The notes beneath the pieces were generated by a model that saw only the letters and a list, made by a program, of their open reading frames with translations, had not been told where the DNA came from and did not search any database. From Pseudomonadota bacterium (GTDB lineage Bacteria > Pseudomonadota > Gammaproteobacteria > Burkholderiales > Thiobacillaceae), in NCBI GenBank assembly GCA_030653935.1, contig JAURYL010000087.1, positions 56,413-120,412 on the forward strand: a stretch of 64,000 nucleotides of DNA. The letters run 5' to 3'. Every line of letters starts with the position of its first letter. Positions within the stretch are counted from its first letter, which is position 1. This document shows, piece by piece, positions 23,968-33,608 of the stretch. Position numbers and translations under genes: made by a program.

Positions 23968-25764
23968 ATGCGTACTCACTACTGCGGCGCTGTCAACGCC
24001 GACCACTCCGGCCAAATTGTCACCCTGTGCGGCTGGGCCTCGCGCCGGCGCGACCATGGCGGCGTCATCTTCATCGACCTGCGCGACCGTGAAGGCACGG
24101 TGCAGGTGGTGATCGACCCCGACACCCCGGAAGCCTTCAAGACCGCCGAGGACACCCGCAACGAATTCGTGCTCAAGGTGGTCGGCAAGGTCCGCGCCCG
24201 CCCCGCCGGCACCGAGAACCCCAACCTGCCCACCGGCATGGTCGAGGTGCTGACGCAGTCGCTGGAAGTATTGAACCCCTCGCTGACGCCGCCGTTCCAG
24301 ATCGACGACGAGAACCTCAGCGAGAACATCCGCCTGCAATACCGCTACCTCGACCTCCGCCGCGAGCCGATGCAGAAGAACATGCGTCTGCGCTACCGCG
24401 TCTCCAAGCTGATGCGCGACTACCTCGACGTCAACGGCTTCCTGGAAATCGAAACGCCGATGCTGACCCGCAGCACCCCGGAAGGCGCGCGCGACTATCT
24501 GGTGCCATCAAGAGTGCATGACGGCATGTTCTATGCCCTGCCGCAGTCGCCGCAGTTGTTCAAGCAGTTGTTGATGGTGGCCGGCTTCGACCGCTATTTC
24601 CAGATCACCAAGTGCTTCCGCGACGAAGACCTGCGCGCCGACCGCCAACCGGAATTCACCCAGGTGGACCTGGAAACCTCGTTCATGGGCGAGGATGAAA
24701 TCATGGCGCTGGTGGAAGGCATGATCCGCGACATGTTCCAGAAGGCGCAGAGCGTCGAACTGCCGACCGCCTTCCCGCGCATGAGCTACGCCGAGGCGAT
24801 GAATCGCTACGGCTCCGACAAGCCGGACATGCGCGTCACCCTGGAAATCACCGAACTGACCGACGTGATGAAGGACGTCGACTTCAAGGTGTTCTCCGGC
24901 CCCGCGAACGACCCGAAGGGCCGCGTCGCCGCCCTGCGCGTGCCGAAAGGCGGTGAGATGTCGCGCGGCGAGATCGACGGCCTCACCGAATTCGCCAAGA
25001 TCTATGGCGCCAAGGGCCTGGCCTGGATCAAGGTCAACGAGGCCGCCAAGGGACGTGACGGTCTGCAATCGCCCATCGTCAAAAATATCCACGACGCCGC
25101 GCTGGTCGAGATCCTCGCGCGCAGCGGCGCGCAGGATGGCGACATCCTGTTCTTCGGCGCCGACAAGGCCAAGGTGGTCAACGATGCCCTCGGCGCCCTG
25201 CGCGCCAAGATCGGCCACGAGAAAGGCCACGTCGACGGCCGTGCCTGGGCGCCGTTGTGGGTGGTGGACTTCCCGATGTTCGAATTCAACGAGGACCCAG
25301 AGACGAAAATAAGCCGCTGGGACGCCCTGCATCACCCGTTCACCAGCCCGAAGGACGGCCACGAGGAATACCTGGCGACCGACCCGGGCAAGGCCCTGTC
25401 CAAGGCCTACGACATGGTGTTGAACGGCTGGGAAGTCGGCGGCGGTTCGGTGCGTATCCACAAGGAAGCCATCCAGGAGAAGGTGTTCGCGGCCTTGAAC
25501 ATCGGCGAGGAAGAGCGCCGCGAGAAATTCGGCTTCCTGCTCGACGCCCTGCAATACGGCGCGCCGCCGCATGGTGGTCTGGCCTTCGGCCTCGACCGCC
25601 TGGTCACCCTGATGACCGGCTCCGAGTCGATCCGCGACGTGATCGCCTTCCCGAAGACCCAGCGCGCCTCCTGCCTGATGACCAGCGCGCCCAACGCGGT
25701 GGATGAGAAGCAGTTGCGCGAATTGCACATTCGTCTGCGCCAGAAAGCGGTCGAGCTGAGCTGA
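23968..25764 (+). CDS. aspS: Aspartyl-tRNA synthetase, probably non-discriminating type
   Basis: 598 residues, the length of bacterial AspRS. N-terminal OB-fold anticodon-binding domain (about 1-105), class II catalytic core with motif 2 [16 protein letters not shown] near 220, a GAD insertion, and motif 3 GLAFGLDRL near 540. Residues His30 (RRRDHGG) and Gly81 (RPAGTEN) match the pair (His31/Gly83) linked in Pseudomonas AspRS to relaxed tRNA choice. It may therefore also charge tRNA-Asn for GatCAB. The specificity is inference. Confidence 0.96.
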   Translation: MRTHYCGAVNADHSGQIVTLCGWASRRRDHGGVIFIDLRDREGTVQVVIDPDTPEAFKTAEDTRNEFVLKVVGKVRARPAGTENPNLPTGMVEVLTQSLEVLNPSLTPPFQIDDENLSENIRLQYRYLDLRREPMQKNMRLRYRVSKLMRDYLDVNGFLEIETPMLTRSTPEGARDYLVPSRVHDGMFYALPQSPQLFKQLLMVAGFDRYFQITKCFRDEDLRADRQPEFTQVDLETSFMGEDEIMALVEGMIRDMFQKAQSVELPTAFPRMSYAEAMNRYGSDKPDMRVTLEITELTDVMKDVDFKVFSGPANDPKGRVAALRVPKGGEMSRGEIDGLTEFAKIYGAKGLAWIKVNEAAKGRDGLQSPIVKNIHDAALVEILARSGAQDGDILFFGADKAKVVNDALGALRAKIGHEKGHVDGRAWAPLWVVDFPMFEFNEDPETKISRWDALHHPFTSPKDGHEEYLATDPGKALSKAYDMVLNGWEVGGGSVRIHKEAIQEKVFAALNIGEEERREKFGFLLDALQYGAPPHGGLAFGLDRLVTLMTGSESIRDVIAFPKTQRASCLMTSAPNAVDEKQLRELHIRLRQKAVELS

Positions 25765-25784
25765 ACCTGCTGACGGCTTGAATG

Positions 25785-25810
25785 AAAACGGGGGCTGAAG
25801 CCCCCGTTTT
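25785..25810. terminator. Bidirectional intrinsic terminator between aspS and sod
   Basis: AAAACGGGGGCTGAAGCCCCCGTTTT: a G5/C5 stem with flanking A4 and T4, able to end transcription from both convergent genes. Confidence 0.85.
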
Positions 25811-25813
25811 CAT

Positions 25814-25869
25814 GTAGCGCCGGCTTCCAGCCGGCTATTTTCAAAACGCCGGCTGGAAGCCGGCGCTAC
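25814..25869. repeat. Palindromic element, GTAGCGCCGGC family
   Basis: GTAGCGCCGGCTTCCAGCCGGC and its inverse copy GCCGGCTGGAAGCCGGCGCTAC separated by a short A/T spacer. It follows the aspS terminator and ends 2 bp from the sod stop codon. Confidence 0.85.
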
Positions 25870-25871
25870 AG

Positions 25872-26570
25872 TTACCCCTTGGCCAGGTTCTCCGCCGCGA
25901 AATCCCAGTTGATGAGCTTGTCGAGGACGGCGTTGACGTAATCACCGCGACGGTTCTGGTAATCCAGGTAATAGGCGTGTTCCCAGACGTCGATGGTGAG
26001 CAGCGGCTTCATGCCACGGCTCAGCGGGTTCTCCGCGTTGCCGGATTTCACCACCTTGAGCTTGCCGCCATCCACCACCAGCCAGGCCCAACCGCTGCCG
26101 AACTGGCCGCCGGCCGCGGCGGCCAGTTCCTTGCGCATGGCGTCATAGCCCCCGAAATCCGCGTCGATTTTTTCCGCCAGCGCGCCGCTGGGCTTGCCGC
26201 CGCAATTCGGCTTCATGCTGTCCCAATAGAAGGTGTGGTTCCAGACCTGGGCGGCGTTGTTGAACAGCCCCGCCTTTTCCGGTGAGCCGGCGGTCGCCAG
26301 GATGATTTTCTCCAGGCTCATTTCGGCCATCTCGGTACCGGCGACCAGCTTGTTGAGGTTGTTGAGATAGCCTTGATGGTGCTTGCCATAGTGAAAACCG
26401 ATGGTGCGCGCCGAGATCACCGGCTCCAGGGCGGCATCGCCATAAGGCAGGGGCGGCAACACGAAGGGACTGGCGGCGCGGGCGATGGCCGGCGCCCCGA
26501 GCAGGGGTGCCGCGGCAAGCGCGGCGGCGGCGACGATAAATTCACGACGGCTGATATTGGCTGGGTTCAT
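25872..26570 (-). CDS. Fe/Mn superoxide dismutase with a Tat signal peptide
   Basis: 232 residues. A twin-arginine leader ([20 protein letters not shown], cleavage near ARA, residue 32) precedes a complete SOD: metal ligands in [24 protein letters not shown] and [15 protein letters not shown]. Residues such as [11 protein letters not shown] and the GGQFGSGW segment point to the Fe-type, though metal choice is not certain. The ATG at 26570 follows GGAGACTTCC; a longer in-frame start at 26693 is rejected. Export of a folded, metal-loaded SOD to the periplasm fits Tat. Divergent from another Tat substrate 233 bp away. Confidence 0.9.
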   Translation of the reverse strand: MNPANISRREFIVAAAALAAAPLLGAPAIARAASPFVLPPLPYGDAALEPVISARTIGFHYGKHHQGYLNNLNKLVAGTEMAEMSLEKIILATAGSPEKAGLFNNAAQVWNHTFYWDSMKPNCGGKPSGALAEKIDADFGGYDAMRKELAAAAGGQFGSGWAWLVVDGGKLKVVKSGNAENPLSRGMKPLLTIDVWEHAYYLDYQNRRGDYVNAVLDKLINWDFAAENLAKG

Positions 26571-26803
26571 GGAAGTCTCCTTGCGGGTTCTGGAATGGAA
26601 GTGTCGGCGATGCCTCTCGGCGGATCGCGCACGCATCCTACGCCTCGCCGCGAGGCGGCGGCAGGCCGATTTCAAGCGCGACCCGAGGAACAATACCTCT
26701 GAAGTGATACCTCTTCTTTCCTGTCCGCAACCCGGGGTAAGCGGATAGATTTATCGCGTTAGGCAGCCATTCGGCTCGCCATCCAGATTAAAAAGGTAAT
26801 GGG

Positions 26804-27655
26804 ATGAAGTGCAACAACGCGCACAGCGCGCGCAGGCAATTCCTGCTAGGCATGGCGGGGCTCGGAATCGCCACTTTGCTGCCGACCAGCGTCGCGCGGG
26901 CGGCGGTCATCAGCGATATCGGCGACGCCATCAACAAGGCCGGTCGCCAGCGCATGTTGTCGCAACGCATGGCCAAGGCTTATTGCCAGGTCGGCCTGGG
27001 AATTCTGACTGATCGTTCGCGGAAAATTCTTGATACCTCACGGCAACGCTTCAACGACCAGTTGGCTGAGCTCAAGGCCTATGCGCCGACTTCGGACATC
27101 AAGGAGAGCTATGCCGAACTGGACACGCTCTGGCGAAAGTATCAAGGCCTGCTTTCCGGAAAACCCAACCTCGACAACGCCCGTCAGATCGCCACGATCA
27201 ATGAGGATGTGCTGCGTGTGGCGCACCTGGCGACCACGCAACTGGAGCTGCACGCCGCCAGCAACGTCGGCCGCCTGATCAACGTCGCCGGCCGCCAGCG
27301 CATGCTGTCGCAGCGCATGGCCAAGTTCTACATGTTCCGCCAATGGGGGATCTCATCCTCGTCGATGGACAAGGAAGCGCAACTGGCGCGGCGCGAGTTC
27401 GTGAGCGCCCTGGACGCGCTCGGCAAGGCGCAGGAAAACGACACGCCCATCAAGAACGAACTGGAACTGGCGCGCATGCAGTGGCTGTTCCTCGACGAGG
27501 CGCTGAAACAACAGGATGTCGGCGGCAAGGACATGATGACCTACGCCACCAATGTCGCCACCACCAGCGAGCGGCTGCTCGAAGTGATGGACCGCGTCAC
27601 CGGCCACTACGCCCGGATCAGCGCCGCCGCCACACCCTCCGCGCGCAAACGCTGA
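26804..27655 (+). CDS. Tat-exported periplasmic protein with two PilJ/NarX-type sensor domains
   Basis: 283 residues: twin-arginine leader (ARRQFLLGMAGLGIATLLP, cleavage near ARA at about residue 33), then two all-helical modules. Each opens with nearly the same box: INKAGRQRMLSQRMAKAY near 45 and INVAGRQRMLSQRMAKFY near 165. This box marks the type IV pili methyl-accepting chemotaxis N-terminal domain (PilJ/NarX-like). No transmembrane or output domain is present, so it would be a soluble periplasmic binding or sensing partner. It is divergent from the Tat-exported SOD. Ligand unknown; nitrate/nitrite is one possibility by analogy with NarX. Confidence 0.8.
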   Translation: MKCNNAHSARRQFLLGMAGLGIATLLPTSVARAAVISDIGDAINKAGRQRMLSQRMAKAYCQVGLGILTDRSRKILDTSRQRFNDQLAELKAYAPTSDIKESYAELDTLWRKYQGLLSGKPNLDNARQIATINEDVLRVAHLATTQLELHAASNVGRLINVAGRQRMLSQRMAKFYMFRQWGISSSSMDKEAQLARREFVSALDALGKAQENDTPIKNELELARMQWLFLDEALKQQDVGGKDMMTYATNVATTSERLLEVMDRVTGHYARISAAATPSARKR

Positions 27656-27660
27656 ACCCC

Positions 27661-27675
27661 GTACGCCGGCGCTAC
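27661..27675. repeat. Half palindromic element, GTAGCGCCGGC family
   Basis: The short GTACGCCGGCGCTAC (minus strand GTAGCGCCGGCGTAC) lies between two convergent genes. Its outer TAG is the stop codon of the methionine gamma-lyase-like gene. Confidence 0.6.
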
Positions 27676-28868
27676 ACGGTGGCGAGCGCCTGATCCAGGT
27701 CCGCCTGTAAATCCGCCACATCCTCCAGCCCCACCGACAGCCTTACCAGGCCGGGGCTGATGCCGTGCGCGGCCTGCTCTTCCGGGGTGTAGGTGGAGTG
27801 GGTCATGGAGGCGGGGTGCTGCACCAGAGTTTCCGCGTCGCCCAGGCTGACGGCACGGGTGCAGAGATTGAGGGCATCCATGAAGGCGCGACCGGCCTCG
27901 AACCCGCCTTTCAATTCCAGTGCGATCATGCCGCCGGGCTGGGCCATCTGACGGCGCGCCAGTTCGTATTGCGGGAACTCGGGCAGACCGGGATAAGCCA
28001 CGCCGGCGACGGCGGGATGCGCGGCGAGATAGCCCGCCAGGCTGGCGGCGCTGACGCAATGCCGATCCATGCGCAGGGCCAGGGTCTTGAGGCCGCGCAG
28101 CACCAGGAAGGCGTCAAATGGTGACATCACCGCGCCGGTCATTTCCTTGATGCCGAAAAAGCGCATGCGCTGGATATCCTCATCCGGGCCCACCACGGCA
28201 CCGGCCAGCAGATCGCCGTGGCCGCCCAGGTATTTGGTGGCGGAATGCACCACATATTGGGCGCCCAGTTCGATCGGGCGTTGCAGGTAAGGCGTGCAGT
28301 AGGTGTTGTCCACCATCAGGGGAATGCTGTGCGACCTGCCGATTGCCGCGATGGCGGCAATGTCGATCAGGCGCATGTTGGGATTGGTCGGTGACTCGCA
28401 GAACAGCAGCCGGGTGCGTGGCGTGATCGCCGCGCTGATGTTGTCCGGCTGTGTCATGTCGACCATGTTCACGGTCACGCCCAGACGGGCGAGGCCGTGA
28501 TGGAAGAAACCGAAGGTGCAGCCATAGAGCGTCTGGTCGGCGACGATTTCATCGCCCGCCTGTACCAGGCTGTAGATCGCCGAGGTGATGGCGCCCATGC
28601 CGGAGGCGGTGCACAGGGCCGCCTCGCCACCCTCGAGATCGGCCAATCGACTTTCCAGCAGCGCCACCGTGGGGTTGCCGACGCGCGAATAGATGTAGCC
28701 GGGAATTTCCCCGGCAAAACGCTGCCGGCCCTGCTCGGTACTCTCGAAGGCAAAAGTGGAGGTCAGATAGATCGGTGGCACCAGCGCGCCTTCATGCTGC
28801 CTCGGGTCGTGATCGAGGTGGATGGCGCGAGTGGCGAAACCAAGTGGCTTGAGGGGGGCTGCTTTCAT
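27672..28868 (-). CDS. Methionine gamma-lyase-like PLP enzyme
   Basis: 398 residues of the Cys/Met-metabolism PLP family. PLP Lys lies in SATKYLGGHGDL near residue 210, the phosphate contacts in GYIYSRVGNPT near 58-68, and ASGMGAI near 88. The substrate-specificity Cys in TLYGCTFGFFHHGL (near 115) is the residue typical of true methionine gamma-lyases, which release methanethiol, ammonia and 2-oxobutyrate. The ATG at 28868 (MKAAPLKPLGFATRAIH) matches usual N-termini. The TAG stop is given by a half palindromic element. O-acetylhomoserine sulfhydrylase-type activity cannot be excluded. Confidence 0.8.
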   Translation of the reverse strand: MKAAPLKPLGFATRAIHLDHDPRQHEGALVPPIYLTSTFAFESTEQGRQRFAGEIPGYIYSRVGNPTVALLESRLADLEGGEAALCTASGMGAITSAIYSLVQAGDEIVADQTLYGCTFGFFHHGLARLGVTVNMVDMTQPDNISAAITPRTRLLFCESPTNPNMRLIDIAAIAAIGRSHSIPLMVDNTYCTPYLQRPIELGAQYVVHSATKYLGGHGDLLAGAVVGPDEDIQRMRFFGIKEMTGAVMSPFDAFLVLRGLKTLALRMDRHCVSAASLAGYLAAHPAVAGVAYPGLPEFPQYELARRQMAQPGGMIALELKGGFEAGRAFMDALNLCTRAVSLGDAETLVQHPASMTHSTYTPEEQAAHGISPGLVRLSVGLEDVADLQADLDQALATV

Positions 28869-28940
28869 GGCGGCGGTTTCTGGGTGGTTACATGCTTTCT
28901 TTGTACTCTCTGGCGCCGATACGGGAAAGCGGCTGTTCAT

Positions 28941-28988
28941 GTAGCGCAGGCGCACCCGCAACAAACGCAGGCGAGACGCCTGCGCTAC
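28941..28988. repeat. Palindromic element, GTAGCGCAGGC variant
   Basis: GTAGCGCAGGCGcacccg... with the right arm GCCTGCGCTAC. It lies between the helicase stop (5 bp away) and the 5' end of the methionine gamma-lyase-like gene. Variant of the GTAGCGCCGGC family. Confidence 0.75.
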
Positions 28989-28992
28989 AGGG

Positions 28993-31701
28993 TTACCCCT
29001 TCCCCAGCGGTAACGGCGCCAGCAGGGCGCGGATGTCAGCCTCGCCGAATTTGCTCAGGACGCCAGCATCTTCGGATAGCACGCCGGCGGCGAGCGCCGC
29101 CTTCTTGTCCTGGAGGGCGAGGATTTTTTCTTCGATGCTGCCGGCCACCACCAGTTTGTAGACGAACACCTTCTTCTTCTGGCCGATGCGGTGGGCGCGG
29201 TCGGTGGCCTGGTTTTCCACCGCCGGGTTCCACCAGGGATCGTAGTGGATGACGGTATCGGCCGCCGTCAAATTGAGGCCGACGCCACCGGCCTTGAGGC
29301 TGATCAGGAAAATCGGCGCATCTTCATCCTGGAAGCTACGGATCACGCCCTCGCGGTCCTGAGTCTCCCCGGTGAGTTTGACGTAGCCGAGCTTGCGCGC
29401 GGTGAGCTGCTCCTCGATCAGGGCCAGCATGCTGGTGAACTGGGAGAACACCAGGATGCGGCGGCCCTCATCCACCAGTTCCGGCAACATGTCCATGAGT
29501 AGGTCGAGCTTGGCCCGTTCCCTCACCTTTTTCGCGCCTTCCAGCTTGACCAGGCGCGGGTCGCAACAAACTTGTCTGAGCTTGAGCAGGGCGTCGAGGA
29601 TGACGATCTGGCTGCGCGCGAAGCCCTTGTCGGCGATGGCCTCGCGCACTTTCGCGTCCATCGCGCTGCGCACCGTCTCATAGAGGTCGCGCTGCCCCCC
29701 CTGCAATTCCACCGTGCGCACGATCAGGGTCTTGGCCGGCAACTCCTTGGCCACGTCCTCCTTCCTGCGCCGCAGGATGAAGGGCCGCACGCGGGCGGCG
29801 AGCAGATCGCGGCGGAGGCTGTTGCCGTGCTTTTCAATGGGGGTGCGCCAGGTCCGGGTAAACCCCCGGGCTTCGCCGAGGAAACCCGGTAGCAGAAAAT
29901 CGAACTGTGCCCAGAGTTCACCCAGATGGTTTTCCAGCGGCGTGCCGGTGAGGCAGAGCCGATGCCGGGCCGACAGCCGGCGCACCATCTGCGCGGCCTG
30001 GCTGGCGACGTTCTTCACCGTCTGCGCCTCGTCCAGGATCAGCAGGTGATACTCGCGCGCAATGAGCGTGTCCGCGTCGCGCCACAACAGCGGGTAGGTG
30101 GTGAGCAGCACGTCGTGTTCCGGGATGTCGGCGAAGCGTTCGGCGCGGGCCGGTCCGTGCAGCGAGAGTATCTTCAGTCCGGGCGCGAAACGCTCCGCCT
30201 CACGCTTCCAGTTGAAGATCAGGGAGGTCGGCAACACCACCAGACAGGGCCGATCCATGCGCCCGGATTCCTTTTCCAGGAGCAGATGCGCCAGCGTCTG
30301 CGCGGTCTTGCCGAGCCCCATGTCATCGGCCAGGATGCCGGCCAGCCCGTGTTCACGCAGATATTGCAGCCAGGCCAGGCCTTCGAGTTGATACGGACGC
30401 AGGGTGAGCGCCAGCCCGGCGGGCGCCGCCGCCGGCTGGATGCCGGCGCTGTGTTGCAGGTCGCGCGCCAATTGATGCACCGACTCGGCGCCCTTGAACT
30501 GCCAGCGTTGCATTTCCGCCAACCGCGCCAGGCGCGGCGCGTCCAGACGCGACAGACGCAGCGGACCGTTCCCGGGCGGCGCGTCGAACAAGTCGATCAG
30601 GGTCAGCGCCAGCGGCTTGATGCGGCCCGCCGGCACCCGCAGGCGAACGCCCTGGGGCGCGGTCAGGATGACCGGCGCCTGATCCGGCAACTTCCGCAAA
30701 TGGGCGGCATCGAGCCAGCGCGCGTCATTGCGGAACAACTCGTACAACAGCGGCGCCAGCGGCAGACGCAGTCCATCGACGACGATGCCCATGTTTAGGT
30801 TGAACCAGCCGCCGCTGTCCTCGACGATCTCGGCTTCCCAGAACTCCACGTCCACCACCAGGTGGCGAAAGTCGGCGGGCATCTCCACTTGCCAGCCGGC
30901 TTCGCGCAGGGTGGGCAGATGTTCGCTCATGAATTCCGGCCATTGCGCGGGGCTTTCCAGCCCCCACAGGTGTGGCGGCCGCGAACGCACGGCGAACAGG
31001 GTGTGCGGCGGCACCCGTTCCACGCCCACGTCTTCCAGCGACCGCAACAGGACCGACTCGACCCCGGTGCGTCGCCGCACCTGCACGGTTTCGCCGTTGC
31101 CGCTGGTGAAAAGATCGCTCTCGCTACCGGCATCGACCAGGACATCGTCGTAGCGGAACATCGGATGCAGGTAATCGAAACGACGCTCGGCATACGCGTA
31201 GCGGCGGAAACGGCCGACGTCGTAGACCTCGATCGTGCCGAACTTGAGCAGCGGCACCGGTTCGACATCGATCACCCGCGTGGGAGGCGCGGCATGGGCA
31301 ACATGGGCGACGGCCGTCGCCACCTTCTGCGCGCGTGCCGCGACGACTTCGCGTTGCGCGGCGCGGGGAGCGCGCGGCGGCGGGCTGGCCGGCGTCGCCA
31401 GGCTCTTGTCCTTGAGCAGCGCGAGCATGACGGCGGCGGCATGCTCGCACATCCAGCCATTACCGCAGCTACAGCCGGATATCGCGCGCGGCTTGCCGTT
31501 CTTCGCCAGGTCCAGGCTGATGACCACCCGATAGGGCTGGCGCTCATGCCCCTTGACGAAGGCGGCGATGCGCGGCGGCTTCACCTCGATCTGGCTGACC
31601 GCGTCGAACAACGCGCGCGCGCTATCCATCTTGTCGGCGCCATACCAGCGCTTGACGTCAGTCTCGGAAAATTCGGGGAGTCGCAATATTTTGGTGGGCA
31701 T
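28993..31701 (-). CDS. SWIM-domain SNF2-family DEAD-like helicase
   Basis: About 902 residues. An N-terminal SWIM zinc finger (SGCSCGNGWMCEHAAAVM, near 74-91) precedes a non-catalytic middle and a full SNF2 motor: ILADDMGLGKTAQTLAHL near 460, LLILDEAQTVKN near 553, LTGTPLENHLGELW, then VFSQFTSML, LKAGGVGLNLTAADTVIHYD and QATDRAHRIGQ. ATP-driven DNA translocation or remodelling, in bacteria often tied to repair or transcription recycling (RapA-like). The ATG at 31701 (MPTKILRLPEF) is preferred to an upstream in-frame start at 31728. No restriction or nuclease partner is next to it. Confidence 0.9.
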   Translation of the reverse strand: MPTKILRLPEFSETDVKRWYGADKMDSARALFDAVSQIEVKPPRIAAFVKGHERQPYRVVISLDLAKNGKPRAISGCSCGNGWMCEHAAAVMLALLKDKSLATPASPPPRAPRAAQREVVAARAQKVATAVAHVAHAAPPTRVIDVEPVPLLKFGTIEVYDVGRFRRYAYAERRFDYLHPMFRYDDVLVDAGSESDLFTSGNGETVQVRRRTGVESVLLRSLEDVGVERVPPHTLFAVRSRPPHLWGLESPAQWPEFMSEHLPTLREAGWQVEMPADFRHLVVDVEFWEAEIVEDSGGWFNLNMGIVVDGLRLPLAPLLYELFRNDARWLDAAHLRKLPDQAPVILTAPQGVRLRVPAGRIKPLALTLIDLFDAPPGNGPLRLSRLDAPRLARLAEMQRWQFKGAESVHQLARDLQHSAGIQPAAAPAGLALTLRPYQLEGLAWLQYLREHGLAGILADDMGLGKTAQTLAHLLLEKESGRMDRPCLVVLPTSLIFNWKREAERFAPGLKILSLHGPARAERFADIPEHDVLLTTYPLLWRDADTLIAREYHLLILDEAQTVKNVASQAAQMVRRLSARHRLCLTGTPLENHLGELWAQFDFLLPGFLGEARGFTRTWRTPIEKHGNSLRRDLLAARVRPFILRRRKEDVAKELPAKTLIVRTVELQGGQRDLYETVRSAMDAKVREAIADKGFARSQIVILDALLKLRQVCCDPRLVKLEGAKKVRERAKLDLLMDMLPELVDEGRRILVFSQFTSMLALIEEQLTARKLGYVKLTGETQDREGVIRSFQDEDAPIFLISLKAGGVGLNLTAADTVIHYDPWWNPAVENQATDRAHRIGQKKKVFVYKLVVAGSIEEKILALQDKKAALAAGVLSEDAGVLSKFGEADIRALLAPLPLGKG

Positions 31702-31738
31702 AGCTGAACCGGCGTTTCGCGCGTGCAACGCGCGAAAC

Positions 31739-31759
31739 GTAGCGCGCGGCGCGCGCTAC
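31739..31759. repeat. Short palindrome GTAGCGCGC...GCGCGCTAC
   Basis: Near-perfect 21-bp inverted repeat with the same GTAG/CTAC edges as the larger elements. It lies between the helicase start and the end of the Pro-rich secreted gene. Confidence 0.6.
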
Positions 31760-31772
31760 GCCGAAGTGGTGA

Positions 31773-32369
31773 TTAGTTGGACCCGTTGGCCGGCGGTGGC
31801 GAAACCAATCGTGGCGGCTCCGGCGGCGTATAGCCAGGCACGAGGAACCAGGGCAGATATCCCCACGGTGTTTGCACAAAGCCCGGGGGAGGCACGAAGC
31901 CCTGGGGAGGAGGCATGGCGCCCGGGGCCATCTCGGCGGGTACTGGTGGCGCCTTCATGGCCGGCAGCAACTGGGGCAGGGGCGGCGGCGTATAGGGCGT
32001 CGGCGGCGGCACTTCCATTTTTTTCTTGAGCGAGCGTTTGATGTCCGCCTCCAGCTGCTTCATCAAGTTGTCCAGATAGTAGTTGCTCTCCTTCTTCAGG
32101 CGTTGCATCAGGACTTCCAGCTTGAACGCCAGATCCGGTGGCAGGGTCACTTCCTCATCCTTGAAAGCGGCGAGCACCGTGTCGCGCATGTATTCGATCA
32201 CGAGGCTGGTTTCCTCCTCGGTCAGGGCATTCTTGAAGGAATGGCCGAGATCGGATAATGACGGCGAGGCCGGCTTGCTAGGCGCTTTTTCAGGCGGCTT
32301 GTCGTTGGCCAGCGCGGGCATGGCGAGGCTGGCGAGGAAGATGGCAATAAAGCGGAAAGGCAATTTCAT
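31773..32369 (-). CDS. Secreted Pro-rich protein of unknown function
   Basis: 198 residues: signal peptide 1-21 (cleavage after ALA), a charged segment, a helical core about 40-125 (LTEEETSLVIEYMRDTVLAAF, then RLKKESNYYLDNLMKQLEAD), and a long Pro/Gly-rich tail (PPPTPYTPPPLPQL...PPGFVQTPWGYLPWFLVPG). It starts 6 bp after the MacB-like permease and may be its last co-transcribed gene. I do not recognise the family; the helical core plus Pro-rich tail suggests an envelope-spanning or binding role. Confidence 0.65.
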   Translation of the reverse strand: MKLPFRFIAIFLASLAMPALANDKPPEKAPSKPASPSLSDLGHSFKNALTEEETSLVIEYMRDTVLAAFKDEEVTLPPDLAFKLEVLMQRLKKESNYYLDNLMKQLEADIKRSLKKKMEVPPPTPYTPPPLPQLLPAMKAPPVPAEMAPGAMPPPQGFVPPPGFVQTPWGYLPWFLVPGYTPPEPPRLVSPPPANGSN

Positions 32370-32375
32370 GGTGGG

Positions 32376-33608
32376 TTACTCGTAACGCAAAGCTTCGATA
32401 GGCGCGAGGCGAGATGCCTTGCGCGCCGGATACCAGCCGAAGAATACCCCGACGACACTGGCTGAGGCCACGGCAAGAATGATGGCCTCGGTCTGCAACA
32501 CCACTTCCCAACCAGCGAAATGCGCCAGGGCAAGGGTTCCGCCCACGCCCAGTGCAATTCCCACCAGGCTTCCCAGGAGGGAAAGAATGGTCGCCTCGGC
32601 GAGAAATTGGGTGAGGATATCGCGCGGACGGGCGCCCACCGCCAGGCGGATACCGATTTCACGAATCCGCTCGGTCACCGATACCAGCATGATGTTCATG
32701 ATGCCGATGCCGCCAACCAGCAACGACACCGAGGCGACGGCGGCGAGCAGACTGGAAAGCACCGAGGACGCGGCCTGTTCCGCCTCCACCACCTCGGACA
32801 GGTTGCGGATGTTGAAGTCGTCGTCCTGATCCTGTTGCAGCCGGTGCCGCTGCCGCAGCAAGGCCTGCACCCGCGTTTCCGCGAGCTTCATGTCGGCGCC
32901 GTCGACCATCTTCACGTAGATGTGACCCACCGTGCGACTGCGCCCCTGAGACTGGCCGAGGATGCGCCCGCGCGCGGTGGAGATGGGAATCAGGATGACG
33001 TCGTCCTGATCCTGGCCGCTGAGGTTCTGCCCCTTGGCGTCGAGCAGGCCGATGATGGTGAAGGGCACGTATTTGACCCGAATCGTCTCACCGGTCGGGT
33101 CCGTGCCGCCGAACAGCATTTGCGCCACTGTCTGCCCCACCAGCGCCACCTTGGCGGAGGAACGCACGTCGTTGTCGTCCAGCCCCCGGCCGCGCAGCAC
33201 GCGCCATTCCCGCGCCGTCTGATACTCCGGGCCGATGCCGTAGATGAGGGTGGACCAGTTGAGGTTGCCGTTCACCACCTGGCCGGTGCCGCGCAAGCCC
33301 GCCGCCGATGCCAGCACACCCGCCACCTCGTCCTGGATGGCGCGGGCATCGCCCTCGGTCAGCGTGTTGCGGCTGCCGGAGCCCAGGCGCACGCCGCTGC
33401 TGGTGACGGCGCCGGGGTAGATCACCAGCATGTTCGAGCCCAGGCTCTTCAACTTCTCCGCCACCTGACGTTTCGCCCCCTCCCCCACCGCCAGCATGGT
33501 AATCACCGCCGCGACGCCGATGATGATGCCCAGCGCCGTGAGCGCGCTCCTCAGTTTGTTGGCGCGCAAGGAACGCAGGGCGGAGCGGGCGGTGTCGAGG
33601 AAGTTCAT
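32376..33608 (-). CDS. macB: MacB-type ABC permease
   Basis: About 410 residues with TM1 near 20-45 ([21 protein letters not shown]), a periplasmic domain 50-280 ([18 protein letters not shown], typical MacB), and three C-terminal helices. The family signature near the end is [16 protein letters not shown]. It is split from its ATPase, whereas E. coli MacB fuses them. The ATG at 33608 overlaps the ATPase stop (ATGA). With the adaptor and ATPase upstream it would form a macrolide/peptide-type exporter; no outer membrane channel gene is adjacent. Confidence 0.88.
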   Translation of the reverse strand: MNFLDTARSALRSLRANKLRSALTALGIIIGVAAVITMLAVGEGAKRQVAEKLKSLGSNMLVIYPGAVTSSGVRLGSGSRNTLTEGDARAIQDEVAGVLASAAGLRGTGQVVNGNLNWSTLIYGIGPEYQTAREWRVLRGRGLDDNDVRSSAKVALVGQTVAQMLFGGTDPTGETIRVKYVPFTIIGLLDAKGQNLSGQDQDDVILIPISTARGRILGQSQGRSRTVGHIYVKMVDGADMKLAETRVQALLRQRHRLQQDQDDDFNIRNLSEVVEAEQAASSVLSSLLAAVASVSLLVGGIGIMNIMLVSVTERIREIGIRLAVGARPRDILTQFLAEATILSLLGSLVGIALGVGGTLALAHFAGWEVVLQTEAIILAVASASVVGVFFGWYPARKASRLAPIEALRYE

